Shown in pieces: positions 23,116-33,037 of a stretch of 64,000 nucleotides of DNA. The DNA is from Lentinus brumalis (lineage: Eukaryota; Basidiomycota; Agaricomycetes; Polyporales; Polyporaceae), in assembly GCA_001792895.1 (NCBI GenBank), contig MARA01000004.1:1922001-1986000 (forward strand), in the 5' to 3' direction. Numbering within the stretch: position 1 is the first letter of the stretch; each line of letters starts with the position of its first letter. The notes under the pieces were generated by a model. It was not told the DNA's origin and did no database searches. It worked only from the letters and a program-made list of their open reading frames with translations. The position numbers were made by a program, and so were the translations under genes.

Positions 23116-24268
23116 ATGGATGATCGCGAGGACCCCATCTTTCAGTTCTTTCCAAACGCTGAGGATGTCGACCTTTATGAGGTCCTTGGCGTCAAGCCAG
23201 ACGCGAAGCCAGACGACATGAAGAAGGCATACCGGAAGCTCGCGCTCAAGTATCACCCCGACAAACACGTCAATGCGGATGAGAGCGCAAAGACGGACGC
23301 GTCATTGAAGTTCCAGCAGCTTGGCTTTGCATACGCGGTGCTTTCTGACGCGAAGCGGCGGAGTCGGTACGACCTGACCGGCAAGACGGACGAAGGTATT
23401 GACTTTGGTCCCGGAGAGGATGGATGGGAGGCATACTTCGAGGAGCTGTTTGACCGCGTCACGAAAGGGAAGCTGGATGACATGAAGAAAGAGTACCAGG
23501 GTGAGTAAAAAGATCGGCTACTGGGGCGTCTATGATGCGACTGCTTTGCTAGGTTCTGCCGAAGAGGTGGAGGATCTCAAGCGGGCGTATACCGAGACCG
23601 ACGGTTCGCTTGAGGACATCATGACCCATATCCCCCATTCTACCTTTGACGACGAGGCACGCTTCATTGTCGCCATCTCTGACCTCATCAAGAAAGGCGA
23701 ACTGCCTCTACTGTCCCAGTGGGAGACGAGCACGAAGGACGAGAAGGCGAAGCTTGTGCGGAAAAAGCAGGCGGACAAGGAGGCCGGGGAGGCCGAGGCA
23801 TTGGCGAAAGAGCTCGGTGTATGGGATGAGTTCTACGGGAGTGGGAAGCCCGGCGCGCGGAAGACCAAGGGCAAAGGCAAGGGGAAGCAGCAGCAGGCCG
23901 ACGGGGAGGAGGACACGTCGGCGCTGCAGGCTCTGATTCTCAAGAAGCGCAAGAACATGGACAGTTTCTTTGACAACCTTGCTGAGAAGTATGGGGGGCA
24001 GGATGCGGGGGCGAAGGGAGGGAAGAAGGGGAAGAAACGTGCCAAGGCGGCGGAGGATGGCCAGGAGGCGGAAGAGGTGTCGGAGGCGTCGCCAAAGAAG
24101 AAGTCGCGGAAAGGCGTTCTGCCACCGCCAGATATCGACGACGCTGAGTTTGAGAGAACACAGCAGCGGTTGATGGAGGACAAAGCAAGACGGACGGCGG
24201 CTGGGCCAAGCGCGGCTCCGACCAGGAGTGCCGCCAAGGATCGGGCGGCGAAAGGGAGGAAGAAGTGA
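23116..24268 (+). CDS. DNAJC9-type J-domain cochaperone (histone chaperone homologue)
   Basis: DNAJC9 activates Hsp70 through its J domain and in animals also binds histones H3-H4. The ATG at 23116 starts [14 protein letters not shown]. The J domain spans about residues 16-85: [33 protein letters not shown] (HPD motif) and [17 protein letters not shown] single 52-nt intron (23501-23552) interrupts [18 protein letters not shown]. The downstream part keeps the DNAJC9 pattern [20 protein letters not shown]. The C-terminus is Lys-rich and basic ([20 protein letters not shown]), suiting a nuclear protein, and ends RAAKGRKK at 24268. At about 367 residues it is longer than the human protein because of the basic tail. 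Three MCB elements lie in its promoter. Confidence 0.88.
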
Positions 24269-24379
24269 TGATCGTTGTGCTTCCAGATTTTGTCCTGTTG
24301 TATTGTAAGTCTTCGCTCTGCTTTCAATGACACCACGTCCTATCATCATGAGCCCTCTTGAGTCACACAGGCGCGTGAA

Positions 24380-24411
24380 ACGCGTCTTTTGTTCGAGACG
24401 CGCTCACGTGA
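24380..24411. promoter_or_regulatory. ACGCGT plus CACGTG elements upstream of F-box gene A
   Basis: ACGCGT lies at 24380-24385 and the palindrome TCACGTGA at 24404-24411 (E-box core at 24405-24410), about 92-123 bp before the ATG of the first F-box gene. The same element types precede the two paralogues. Confidence 0.45.
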
Positions 24412-24502
24412 TCGCGGTAATTGCGATTGTCAGGCGGTGGTTAGAGCATATATGAGTTGTTGATTCCTTCCGTTTCGCACTCACCACTTGTCGTACCAGA
24501 CC

Positions 24503-26991
24503 ATGGCCTCCCGCAAGAAGGTCAAGAGAGGCGGCGCAAGTCGTCTGCTTCCCGCCGCTGAACAAAGCGGGTCTGCCACCAATTCCCAGGTCCCAGCTCG
24601 ACGCATCCGGGGTAAACGAGGTGGTCTCAAGGACATGCCCACGCTGCCTGTTGACGTTCTGCTCGAGGTTAGTTAGAGTGGCGGGACTTCGACTGCTGAC
24701 TGACTGACACACTCAAAGATATTCGCGCACATGCATCCACGAGACCTTCTCAATATGTCGCGCACCTCTCGCGACTTCCGCTCGTTCTTAATGAACAGAG
24801 CTAACGCGGGCTTGTGGAGGGCGGCTAGATCCAATGAACCTGGTCTCCCGGAATGTCCGCCGTTCCTAAGCGAGCCGGCATATGCCAACGTTGTCTTCTC
24901 TTCCTTGTGCCATGTAGGTATGGTCAGTTTGGTTCGTTGAGCCCGATTGCTTACATGCACCTGTCTTCACAGGTCTGCTTGAAGAACGTGCCACATCACA
25001 CGCGCGTGTTCATAGAGTTTGGGGCACGATATTGCACAAAATGCGGAGACAATATGTGTGTATCTATCATGGCTTGTTGGTGAGTTCTCGCGATTGACCG
25101 TTTCCAGGCTCGTCGACCGCGACCAGGATGAAGAACTCGACGATTTCCTCCAAGAGTTGGAAGAGTTTATGACCGACGACGGGGAGAAGGATGAAGTTGA
25201 GTTGCCTTTGCTGTTCACCCACCACTATCCGCCCAGACTTCTACGCTCGCAAATCGCCGAGTTCCGTGCGCGATGGGATGCAAACTCGGATGATGAAGCC
25301 CGTAACAAGCTTATCGAGGAAGAAGCGGGTAGGAAGAAGGAGATAGAGGCGGTACGTGTGCATCTCACACTGCTCGAGAGCACCCTTCCTCATATGCCTG
25401 CAGTGGTCAAATGAATTTTACGCCTGGATTGACGGGAAGTCGTCTGCACGAAGTGCCGAGCTTGCAAAACTGAGACGTGGCAGAGTTGATGCGTATGTCA
25501 AGATGTTGTCGTTTTGCTCAGCTCATGGGTTGATAACGACTGGCTGGTCTGTTAGAATAATGGACCGCTTGCGTCAGGAGGGCTGGCAACAGGAAATGGC
25601 TCTGCCTGATAATAAGGAGCGCTTGAAGTCTCTCGCCAAACAGAAGTTCGCCAACAAACCGGCCGCTCTGACGGACAAGGGTGAGTTCTTCGTTGTGTGA
25701 ACTACAGCTCCAGCCACTGACCACGAGTAGTCTGGAAGAACATACGCGGCGAGGCCAACAAGTGGATAGAAACAGTTCGAGCTCAGCGTCTGCACGACCA
25801 CCGCCGCGGGGTCTTGGATGAACGGTTCAATGTCTTCGCCGACTTCATCAAACGCTGGACAGGCGACCACTGGCCTAGCGAGGATGACCAAGAGGAGCCT
25901 ATTCCTCTCGAGGGCATCAAGCTCGGCGACTGGCTCGTGATGCCTGAGATTCAGACTCTTCTGGACTACTTCGACGAGAAGGTCCAGTTGACGGATGCAA
26001 TCTTAGAGAAGGCTCTTCAAGACGGGTCATTCAACCCTGTTAGCCTCGCTTACGTCTGGTACCGCGACCGCAGGGTGAACCTCATCGGCATTTTGAAGCG
26101 CTCGCTTGGCCTACCTGAGCTGGACGAAGATGATGACCCTCTAGACCTGGCCATTCATTCCTTCGACTGCGTCTACTGCGACGAGAAGTTCATGAAATTC
26201 CCCGAGGTGCTCATGCATCGATGCCGATGGAGCTGGAAGAAGAGCAAGTACGCACAGTACTGCCTCGACTATAGGGCGATAGCGCAGGCTTACACTTGTG
26301 ACTGGAGTCTTCAAATCAAGTGTTGGAGTCCTGACCTTGTTCGCCTCAACCCTCGCGTGTTCCCCGACAAGGCGCGGGCTCTCGTTCTAACGATGGGGCT
26401 CAACCCGGCCGCTGCGACTCACGAGGCCATGAACAAGTGCAAGACGCGCTTGACGTGCGCCGACTGCGGGCGAAAACCGGATGGCAAGTACGAGGTATTT
26501 GACTGGAAGCGTGCGGTGCGTCTTGTGGACTTATGTACTCGGTATAGTTGTTGACATCTCTCATATTCCGGCAGCTGCTTCACCAGGACAGCGAAGCACA
26601 CTTCGGCGACTTGCAGCCTTGTAACTGGGTCGTTCTGCCGGAAGAAGTCGCGGAACGCGTGCGAGACCACGAGGCCGCCATGAAGCAGGCGGGCAACAGC
26701 CGCTACTTCCGTACCGTAAGTTACTACAGGTGCGATGTCCGCCGTTGCAGGTGGAGTGTCAAATTCTACTACTACGAACGCGAGGAGCTGTTCGCCCACA
26801 TGCACCGAGAGTAAGCAGCCTTTCATGCTCTCATTGAATCGAGTTGACCTTCCCACCACAGGCATGGCATCTCGGAAGCAGAAGTGGACGATGACAAGCT
26901 ATACATCGAGCTGGAGGCTCATGCGGTGAAGGATCCTCCGTATGTGTACTTCTCCCACAGCACGTCCGGAGATATCGTGGTATCGCAGTGA
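24503..26991 (+). CDS. F-box protein with C-terminal zinc-finger-like motifs (copy A)
   Basis: F-box proteins are usually substrate receptors of SCF (Skp1-Cul1) ubiquitin ligases. ATG at 24503; exon 1 ends LPVDVLLE at 24667 and exon 2 begins IFAHMHPRDLLNMSRTSRDF at 24719, together the F-box. Further exons carry RYCTKC (CxxC), a long helical region with the CVYCDEKF...HRC motif, RLTCADC, and a C-terminal finger of form C-x4-C-x16-H-x4-H ending HMHREHGI (near 26730-26870). The stop is at 26991. Intron positions after LLE, after CHV and before the last His match copies B and C, so the three are paralogues. A is the most diverged and lacks the acidic tail of B. The target is unknown. Confidence 0.82.
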
Positions 26992-27392
26992 GCGGAGATG
27001 AGGGGCCGGGAAGCATCAATATCTCGGGTGGAGTGGATGGCGATCCGTAGTCTGTTTTCTAGCTCAGTGTGAGCACGACACGTTGACAGTGAGCAAAGCA
27101 TGTTGTTCTCGTAACAATCCATGGCGTGCTCCGAGACAAAGCATGACCGTGACTTGCGGCATCTCGAGACGGTTACACCTAACACTGGCTTGGCGATGAA
27201 TCCTGGAGGCGTCCAGACGTATATCAACACAGCATGGAATCACAGTAAATTGATCGTGTAGTAACAAGATACAGAGATGAGTGCAGCGTACAAGAGAAAG
27301 GGTATTACTCGAAAGAAGAACGGCAAGTACCTTGGAGTACAATAAGGGAATATGTTGCATTGCGAGCTCTATTGCACTTTAGGATGCCGCCT
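26992..27392. other. Convergent intergenic region
   Basis: This lies between the stop of F-box copy A and the stop of the opsin-related gene. No gene or repeat was recognised. Confidence 0.35.
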
Positions 27393-28525
27393 TCAGACAG
27401 CGGCGCGTGCGCCGTTGACACCTGCGCCCGTCGCGGTGGTACCATGGCCCGCGGTGCCCGCTCCACCCAGCGGGGCGCCTGAACCCGTACCAGCCCGGTT
27501 TGTGTGAGCCGCACCGTCCTTGTGGGTCATGCCCGAGGCAGTACCAGCACCACCGTGACCGTATCCGCCAGTTCCCGAGCCGTACGAGGCATCGGTGTGC
27601 TTGGTCGACAAGAGGCCGAACGCGCCGTAGTCAACACTGCGGAGGCTCCACAGGAAGAAGAAGAGGAAGACGGGTCCGGCGAGAAGGTCGAGGATACCGT
27701 AGAATATCATCTCGTGGGTGGGTGAGAGGACGTTGCCACCCTCAGACAAACCCCAGGCGATGGGGTAAAGCATGAGGAGGAAGGAGAGGTAGCCGGCACT
27801 CCGAAGGTAGCCACTGCGGCCAACGCCGCCAGACGCGAAGGTCGAGCGTGGGCCGTGACCGAGGAGGACATACCTGAAACATACGTGGTCAGCACGCGTG
27901 GACGGACAAGATGGCGAGATGACGAACCAGATGTAAAGGAGCGCCATGACTCCGAACACGAAGTATCCCCACTTGTAGACCGTGGCGACGAGGGCGCCTA
28001 CGAGGCCGCAGATGACGAAGACCCATGCCATGAAGAGTGTCGTGAAGATGTCGGAGATCGACAGGCCGGTAGCAAGAAGCAGCTCGAGAAGGAGCAGCGG
28101 TAACGTGATGAACCACTGTATGTAGCGGACATACTGAGAGAGCGGTCAGTAACGTTCCGATCTCTAAAACTACACTGTGCTCACCCAGATCTGACGCGTG
28201 CCAGTGTTACCACGAGAAAACTCTGGTCTGACGGGCGTGGCACCGAGGTCCGATGCCATCGAAAAGTAGGCAATGGTGGCAGTAGTGAGGACGATGACGG
28301 CAATCTGGTGGAACAGACGCGTTCCGCGCGGTCTCTGCAATGCGAGTCAGTACTGCTAATGGTTCTATGAAGCGTAATATCGATGAAACGCACCGAGAAA
28401 GCCCAGAAGATCATTATGAGGTCGCTGAGAAGCATGACAACAAAGACTGCCCACAGCCAGTCTGAGCCGCCAGAAGTGATATGACGGTCGGCATTGGGTG
28501 GGTTGGTGTCGAGTGAGCTACCCAT
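27393..28525 (-). CDS. Opsin-related protein (Hsp30/Mrh1/Yro2 type, lacks the retinal lysine)
   Basis: A seven-helix plasma-membrane protein of the microbial rhodopsin superfamily that cannot bind retinal. ATG at 28525 (MGSSLDTNPPNADRHI), helix A SDWLWAVFVVMLLSDLIMIF, then exons IAVIVLTTATIAYFSM, YVRYIQWFITLPLLLLELLL, AWVFVICGLVGALVATVYKW and GYLSFLLMLYPIAWGLSEGG, and helix G ILDLLAGPVFLFFFL. Against bacteriorhodopsin, helix C reads RYIQW, so the Asp85 position is Gln and the Asp96 position is Glu. In helix G the Asp212 position is kept but Lys216 is Gly. Related yeast proteins are stress-induced and thought to act as chaperone-like membrane proteins. A Gly/Thr/His-rich tail of about 65 residues ends at 27393. 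Confidence 0.87.
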
Positions 28526-28669
28526 TGCTGCGAGTGAGGGAAGAGATGGGTCGTGAAGGACGTGACAGGGGTCGTGAAGCTTGAGCTTGTGGGTGCTCGA
28601 CGAGGCGGTCGACGTCGCGTCTTTAAAAGCCTGCCAGTACTGAGAAGAGGACGGGAGTCATGGATGTCG

Positions 28670-29083
28670 TCACAGTGTGCCCTCCTCGTCGAACATGTCG
28701 TAGCAGATGAATCGTCGAGAAGTTTGCGTTGCTCCACGCCTGTAGGCTCCGATCGAACAAAATTCGTCGATGTCCAGCTCAAACAGCTGCTGTGGGGCCC
28801 ATTCAGGAATTTCCGCCGGGACATTTGTGCTGCTACGTAATGGTTCCATGAGTGAGCGTAGGTCCGGCGGAGGGAGATCAGGCCATTGCCGTACACGACA
28901 CGGGCGTCGCCTGGTGTTGGCGTCGCGAGAATGGCCCGGCCCCACCAGAGCGTTGAATCTTGTTAGCGAGTATCGAAAGTACCATACGCAGACGGCGGCC
29001 GCTCTAAAACCAGCAATGCAGCCGAAAGCGACGTGTGGGACTCGGAGTGAGAACTTCCTCCATCGCCAGCTCTGGATCACCAC
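28670..29083 (-). CDS. Possible small hypothetical gene
   Basis: An open frame of about 138 codons with reasonable composition in its second half (DLPPPDLRSLMEPLRSS, EIPEWAPQQLFELDIDEF) and a stop at 28670. I recognise no domain and cannot fix the start: the frame lacks a well-placed ATG, and a donor/acceptor pair near 28990-29010 is possible. It may be the end of a small spliced gene or chance. Confidence 0.3.
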   Translation of the reverse strand: MVIQSWRWRKFSLRVPHVAFGCIAGFRAAAVCVWYFRYSLTRFNALVGPGHSRDANTRRRPCRVRQWPDLPPPDLRSLMEPLRSSTNVPAEIPEWAPQQLFELDIDEFCSIGAYRRGATQTSRRFICYDMFDEEGTL

Positions 29084-29554
29084 GCTGGCGACACGTCATC
29101 CTACTTCGCGGTCAGTTTAAGGAACCTTGGCGGAGAAGAGGATCAGAATCCGAACCGATGCCAGCCTCTGAGGAAAATGAGAATGGGACGATACGAGCGG
29201 ATGGTGGTTAAGGTAAATCGTGCAGTGTTCTTGGTTGTGGTGCTGCGGCAGAAGCGTTGGGCGGAAGGCGCTCTGATTGGTTCCTCAAGGCCTCGCTAGC
29301 GCTCTTGAAGTGCTACTAAGCAGTTAACCCTACGATGCCACGCTCGTACCCGATGTTGATCCCGTCCTTCATAAAATTGATGCAAACTATAATCATCTTC
29401 TGTCATACTGTAGTAGGGAGCGGAGGTGCAGCCGACACATCCGACCGAAGCCACAACTCGAATTTCCGGCGCCTTCACGTATACGACTTACTACACCTGA
29501 ACGACACGTCGAAGCTGAGCTTCGAACGTCACCTGCCTCAGCCCTCCTACTCGC
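29084..29554. other. Intergenic region 3' of the aldo-keto reductase
   Basis: No gene was supported. It is mixed-composition sequence without recognised repeats. Confidence 0.3.
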
Positions 29555-30979
29555 TCATCGCCAGTACGTAGGAGCGCTTGCGCCTACGATGAGGCGCGCC
29601 TCGTCTAGCGCCTGGATGATCTCTTCGGGCAGTGGGCCTTTCTCGCTGTCCTCGAGGTTCTGCTTCAATTGACCAGCGCTGCTAGCTCCGAGGATAATGC
29701 CGTCCTCGGGGGTCAAAATCGAGTGATGCTGACACCACCGGAGGGCAATCTCCGTCAGCCGCAACTGATGCTTTTCCTGCACGTCATCGCTTCAGCACAG
29801 TGGGAGCATTCTAGGACATTGAGTCTCCCTCGAGCACTTACAGCAATGGGCTTTAGGTAGTTCAAAGCATCGAAGTATCCGCTCTTGAGGTACCGAGCTC
29901 GATACATCTTGCCCATGTTGCTGTTGGGATCGAAGCGGCCCCCGGTCGGTGCCTCGGAGTCAGGTGCCGCGACCTTGCCCGCAAAGAAGCCGCCGCTTTT
30001 GCACCCGATCGGTGTCGTCAGTGCGCACGCTGAGAACAGTGGCGGCCTTGGGAATGCTTACGCGAGTGGGTTGTATATGACGACGCGAATGCCGTATTTG
30101 CGGCAGCAGGGAACCAGCTCGGACTCTATCTCGCGAGTGACCGCGTTGTACATCCTACATGCGAACGACGGTAAGCATTGCCCCAGCGCTATATCCGCGA
30201 ACGTGGCCTACGCTTGGTAGATCTTGGGCTGAACCCATTCGTTGGCCTTGCATATACCGACGATTTCAGCGACCTACAGGGAAGCCACTCGATCAATATG
30301 ACGTCAAAGATGCACCAAAGACACGGGGCACACCTCCCAAGCAGCATAGTTGCTCAAACCGAAGATCTCGCTAGTCTAAAGTCAGGAGCTGTCAAAGCGC
30401 CACTATGACCGTGACTCACAAGAGGCCTTCCTTGTACAGCTCGTTCACTTCACGAACGGTGTCCTCGAAGGGAACGCTGCGGTCGGGCGCGTGCAGGTAG
30501 AACACTCTGACTTTGTGGGGCGCAAGCGCTTTGAGTGAAGTTTGGAAGGTCGCGCGGAGGGCAGATGGAGCATGATCTCCAGGCTTCGTGGGGTACACTC
30601 TGTGGCAAGTTCAAAGCCGAGCGTACAAGAGCTTAAGCAGGTTCACTGACTTGGTGTCTACAGTTGCCCCCTTCAGGTTGAGCTTGGATAGATGCTAGAC
30701 GCACGACGTCAAGAACTTTGGAGCCTACATAGAGAACAAATGACGCACATGCTCTGTTGTCCCCTCAGCGTAAACCCGAGCTGTGTCGAGCTCCTTATGT
30801 CCGTGGCTAAAGAACACATCGAGTATCTCTTGACATTCCTTCAGATCAGAGGTACGGACACCGTTCTTTCCCGGCTCGCCCATGGTCATAGTTCCCTGTC
30901 AATCCTGATCAGAGCGTGAGCCTGCTCATCTGCCGCGATATCAACGCACGAAAAGCAGAGGGATTCTGGTGGACGCCAT
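29555..30979 (-). CDS. Aldo-keto reductase, AKR7 (aflatoxin-aldehyde reductase) type
   Basis: A cytosolic NADPH-dependent reductase of aldehydes and ketones. ATG at 30979 (MASTRIPLLF); a 53-nt intron joins to GTMTMGEPGKNGVRTSDL. The catalytic tetrad is visible: Asp and Tyr in ELDTARVYAEGTTEH, Lys in DTKVYPTKPGDHAP (an intron falls inside the Lys codon) and His in VRVFYLHAPDRSVPFED. Later exons give FGLSNYAAWEVAEIV, YQAVYNAVTREIESELVPCC, RKYGIRVVIYNPLAGGFFAG, YLKSGYFDALNYLKPIA and the last exon RLTEIALRWCQHHS ... IILGASSAGQLKQNLEDSE. It ends PTYWR at 29555. The GxxDHxP and NAVTR patterns fit AKR7; the physiological substrate is unknown. Confidence 0.88.
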
Positions 30980-31431
30980 GGTGGATAACGTTCTGGAGAG
31001 TCTGAGACGAGGCGAGAGGCGTAGAGTTGCTGTCAGCAGGATGGCGATATCGATAAGCACTTGTGTGTCGAGGATGGGGTGGTGAGAATTCCAAAGTCAT
31101 GGTGTGCGAACTCGAGTCTCGACAATATCGAGCACCTGCGAGGTGGCCAGTAGACTTGAGTTCGGCCCGCTCACCGGTCCGTGAGGTCATCGCACCAGGT
31201 TAGGGTTGGATCTGAGATCAGGCATCACTGGTGCGCAAGTAAGTACTTATGGGCAGTGCCCATTCATCCGCAGACCACGATCGCGACCTCGACGATAGCG
31301 ATTACATCACATCTGCTGTGAGGTAGGCTCCTGCATACGATAGACATTCATTGTGCTGAGACGTCGTTACAGATAGATCAACCTTTGACCTTCACGCTCG
31401 CGTCTGTAGCTTCAAACCCATTTCGTGCGCC
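30980..31431. promoter_or_regulatory. Divergent region between the AKR and OTU genes
   Basis: No gene was recognised. It probably carries the promoters of both flanking genes. Confidence 0.35.
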
Positions 31432-32466
31432 ATGGCCCAGAAGAAGAACAAGTTGAAGAAGATGCTCTCGCCGTCTCCGCCTGCACCGGTAGATGGTACG
31501 GTCGATGATGATGCACTTATGGACGACCTCTTCGCTCAGCTCGACTCCAAAAACGAGGTTGTCCGAGGGGAGTCTGCGACCGTCTTGAAGGATATGCACA
31601 TCAATCAAGTTGCTCAGAAGGCAGAGGATGCTCCAAAGAAGGACCCCAAAGCCAGATATAAGGCGCGTCAGGTGCGTCTGTCGACCTTTGGTCTGCGTCA
31701 ACCCCATTGACCTCCTGCTGAGGCAAGGAAAGCAGCCGCGCTCGCGGAGAGCTATGCCCCAACAGACGCGGAAGCGGATGCGCGATTGGAGCGTCAAGCT
31801 AAGGAGGAGGAGGAGAGCATCAAGCGTGCATGTGATGAGCTGGGATTGACTTTGTATGAGGTCAGTGGCGATCCTGTGGTTCAGTCCCACTGTACCGACA
31901 CCGGCCGCAATCCAGATTACGCCGGACGGACACTGCATGTTCTCAGCAGTAGCGGACCAACTCGCGCTGCTGGGCATCGTACCCCAGGCACAAGCAACAT
32001 ATGCGACGTGCAGGGCCGTAGCCGCGGACTACATCTTCACGCATCCCGACGATTTCCTGCCGTTCCTACCGTCTGAGGGCGGAGAGGACGCCGTCGGTGC
32101 GACGGATCCGGGCCTCATGACTCGCGAACAGTTCGAGAAATACTGTGCGACGATGCGCAACACTGCATCCTGGGGCGGCGAGCCAGAGATCCTTGCGCTT
32201 AGCCGAGCGTTCAATGTCCCCATCCACGTCATCCAGAGCGGGACGCCTCCGGTTGTCGTACATGATCCACGAGAAGGTCAGAAGTCGAAACCTGGCGACA
32301 AGGGTGTGGTGTATATCAGCTACCACCGCCGACTATATGGGCTAGGAGAGGTACGACCGTGTTCAGAGTCCAGCCGGCCCGGCAAACCACTGACCTATTT
32401 TCCCAGCACTACAACTCATTGCGGCCGAAGTCCTTGTTGAACAGCATCAAGGCAGCGTTACATTAG
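31432..32466 (+). CDS. OTU-domain deubiquitinase, OTUD6 type
   Basis: OTU cysteine proteases cleave ubiquitin chains; OTUD6 members act on ribosome-associated ubiquitin. ATG at 31432 (MAQKKNKLKKMLSPSP). The N-terminal third is a charged helix ending KARYKARQ|ARKAAALAESYAP across the first intron. A second intron after LGLTLYE joins to ITPDGHCMFSAVADQLALLG, which contains the Asp-Gly-x-Cys catalytic box. The domain continues VAADYIFTHPDDFLPFL, CATMRNTASWGGEPEILALS and FNVPIHVIQSG. A last intron joins LYGLGE to HYNSLRPKSLL, which carries the catalytic His. It ends at 32466 with about 290 residues, the usual size. Confidence 0.88.
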
Positions 32467-33037
32467 CAGCGCAGGTATGATATGGAGGAGGCGAATATAT
32501 GTATCCTTAGTACTACGGGGCCCCTCATGGGGTACTGTATCAATTACTGATAGCGGGACAGGCCCGGGATGGTACAAGTATATATGATGCTTGAGGCCTA
32601 CAGGTGTGCACGATGGATGTCCTCCGCTCAAAACGGTATCGACCTGGTCGTGTCGCTTACGAATTGACCATCGATTACTGAATATTGAATGTGGCCCCGG
32701 GTCCTGTTGTACATCATGAGGTTCTCCGGAGAGGCCGACAAAGCTGAACTTCAAACGCGCCCGCCCTGCCCATCATGATCGCGACAGATCTCTCACCTTG
32801 TCGTTCAAGTCTTTACAGGTAAGCAAACTTGCGTCAGGTTGTTTTTGCCCGAGAAAAACGAAGGAACATCCGTGCCCAACGACTCGCTAGTCAATGTCGT
32901 GTTGGCTGCAAGGCCACATTGTTCGACGCGTCTCATAACGCGTGACATATGAGTGACATACCGCGTCGTCACGCGCACCTTTGGAGCGCCTCCGTTCCTT
33001 TCCGCGCTTCGCGTCATCTTCCACGCACACCACCACC
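32467..33037. promoter_or_regulatory. Intergenic region upstream of F-box gene B, with two ACGCGT elements
   Basis: No gene was supported. ACGCGT occurs at 32926-32931 and 32938-32943, 95-112 bp before the F-box B ATG, followed by related CGCGTCGTCACGCG sequence at about 32962-32975. Confidence 0.45.
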
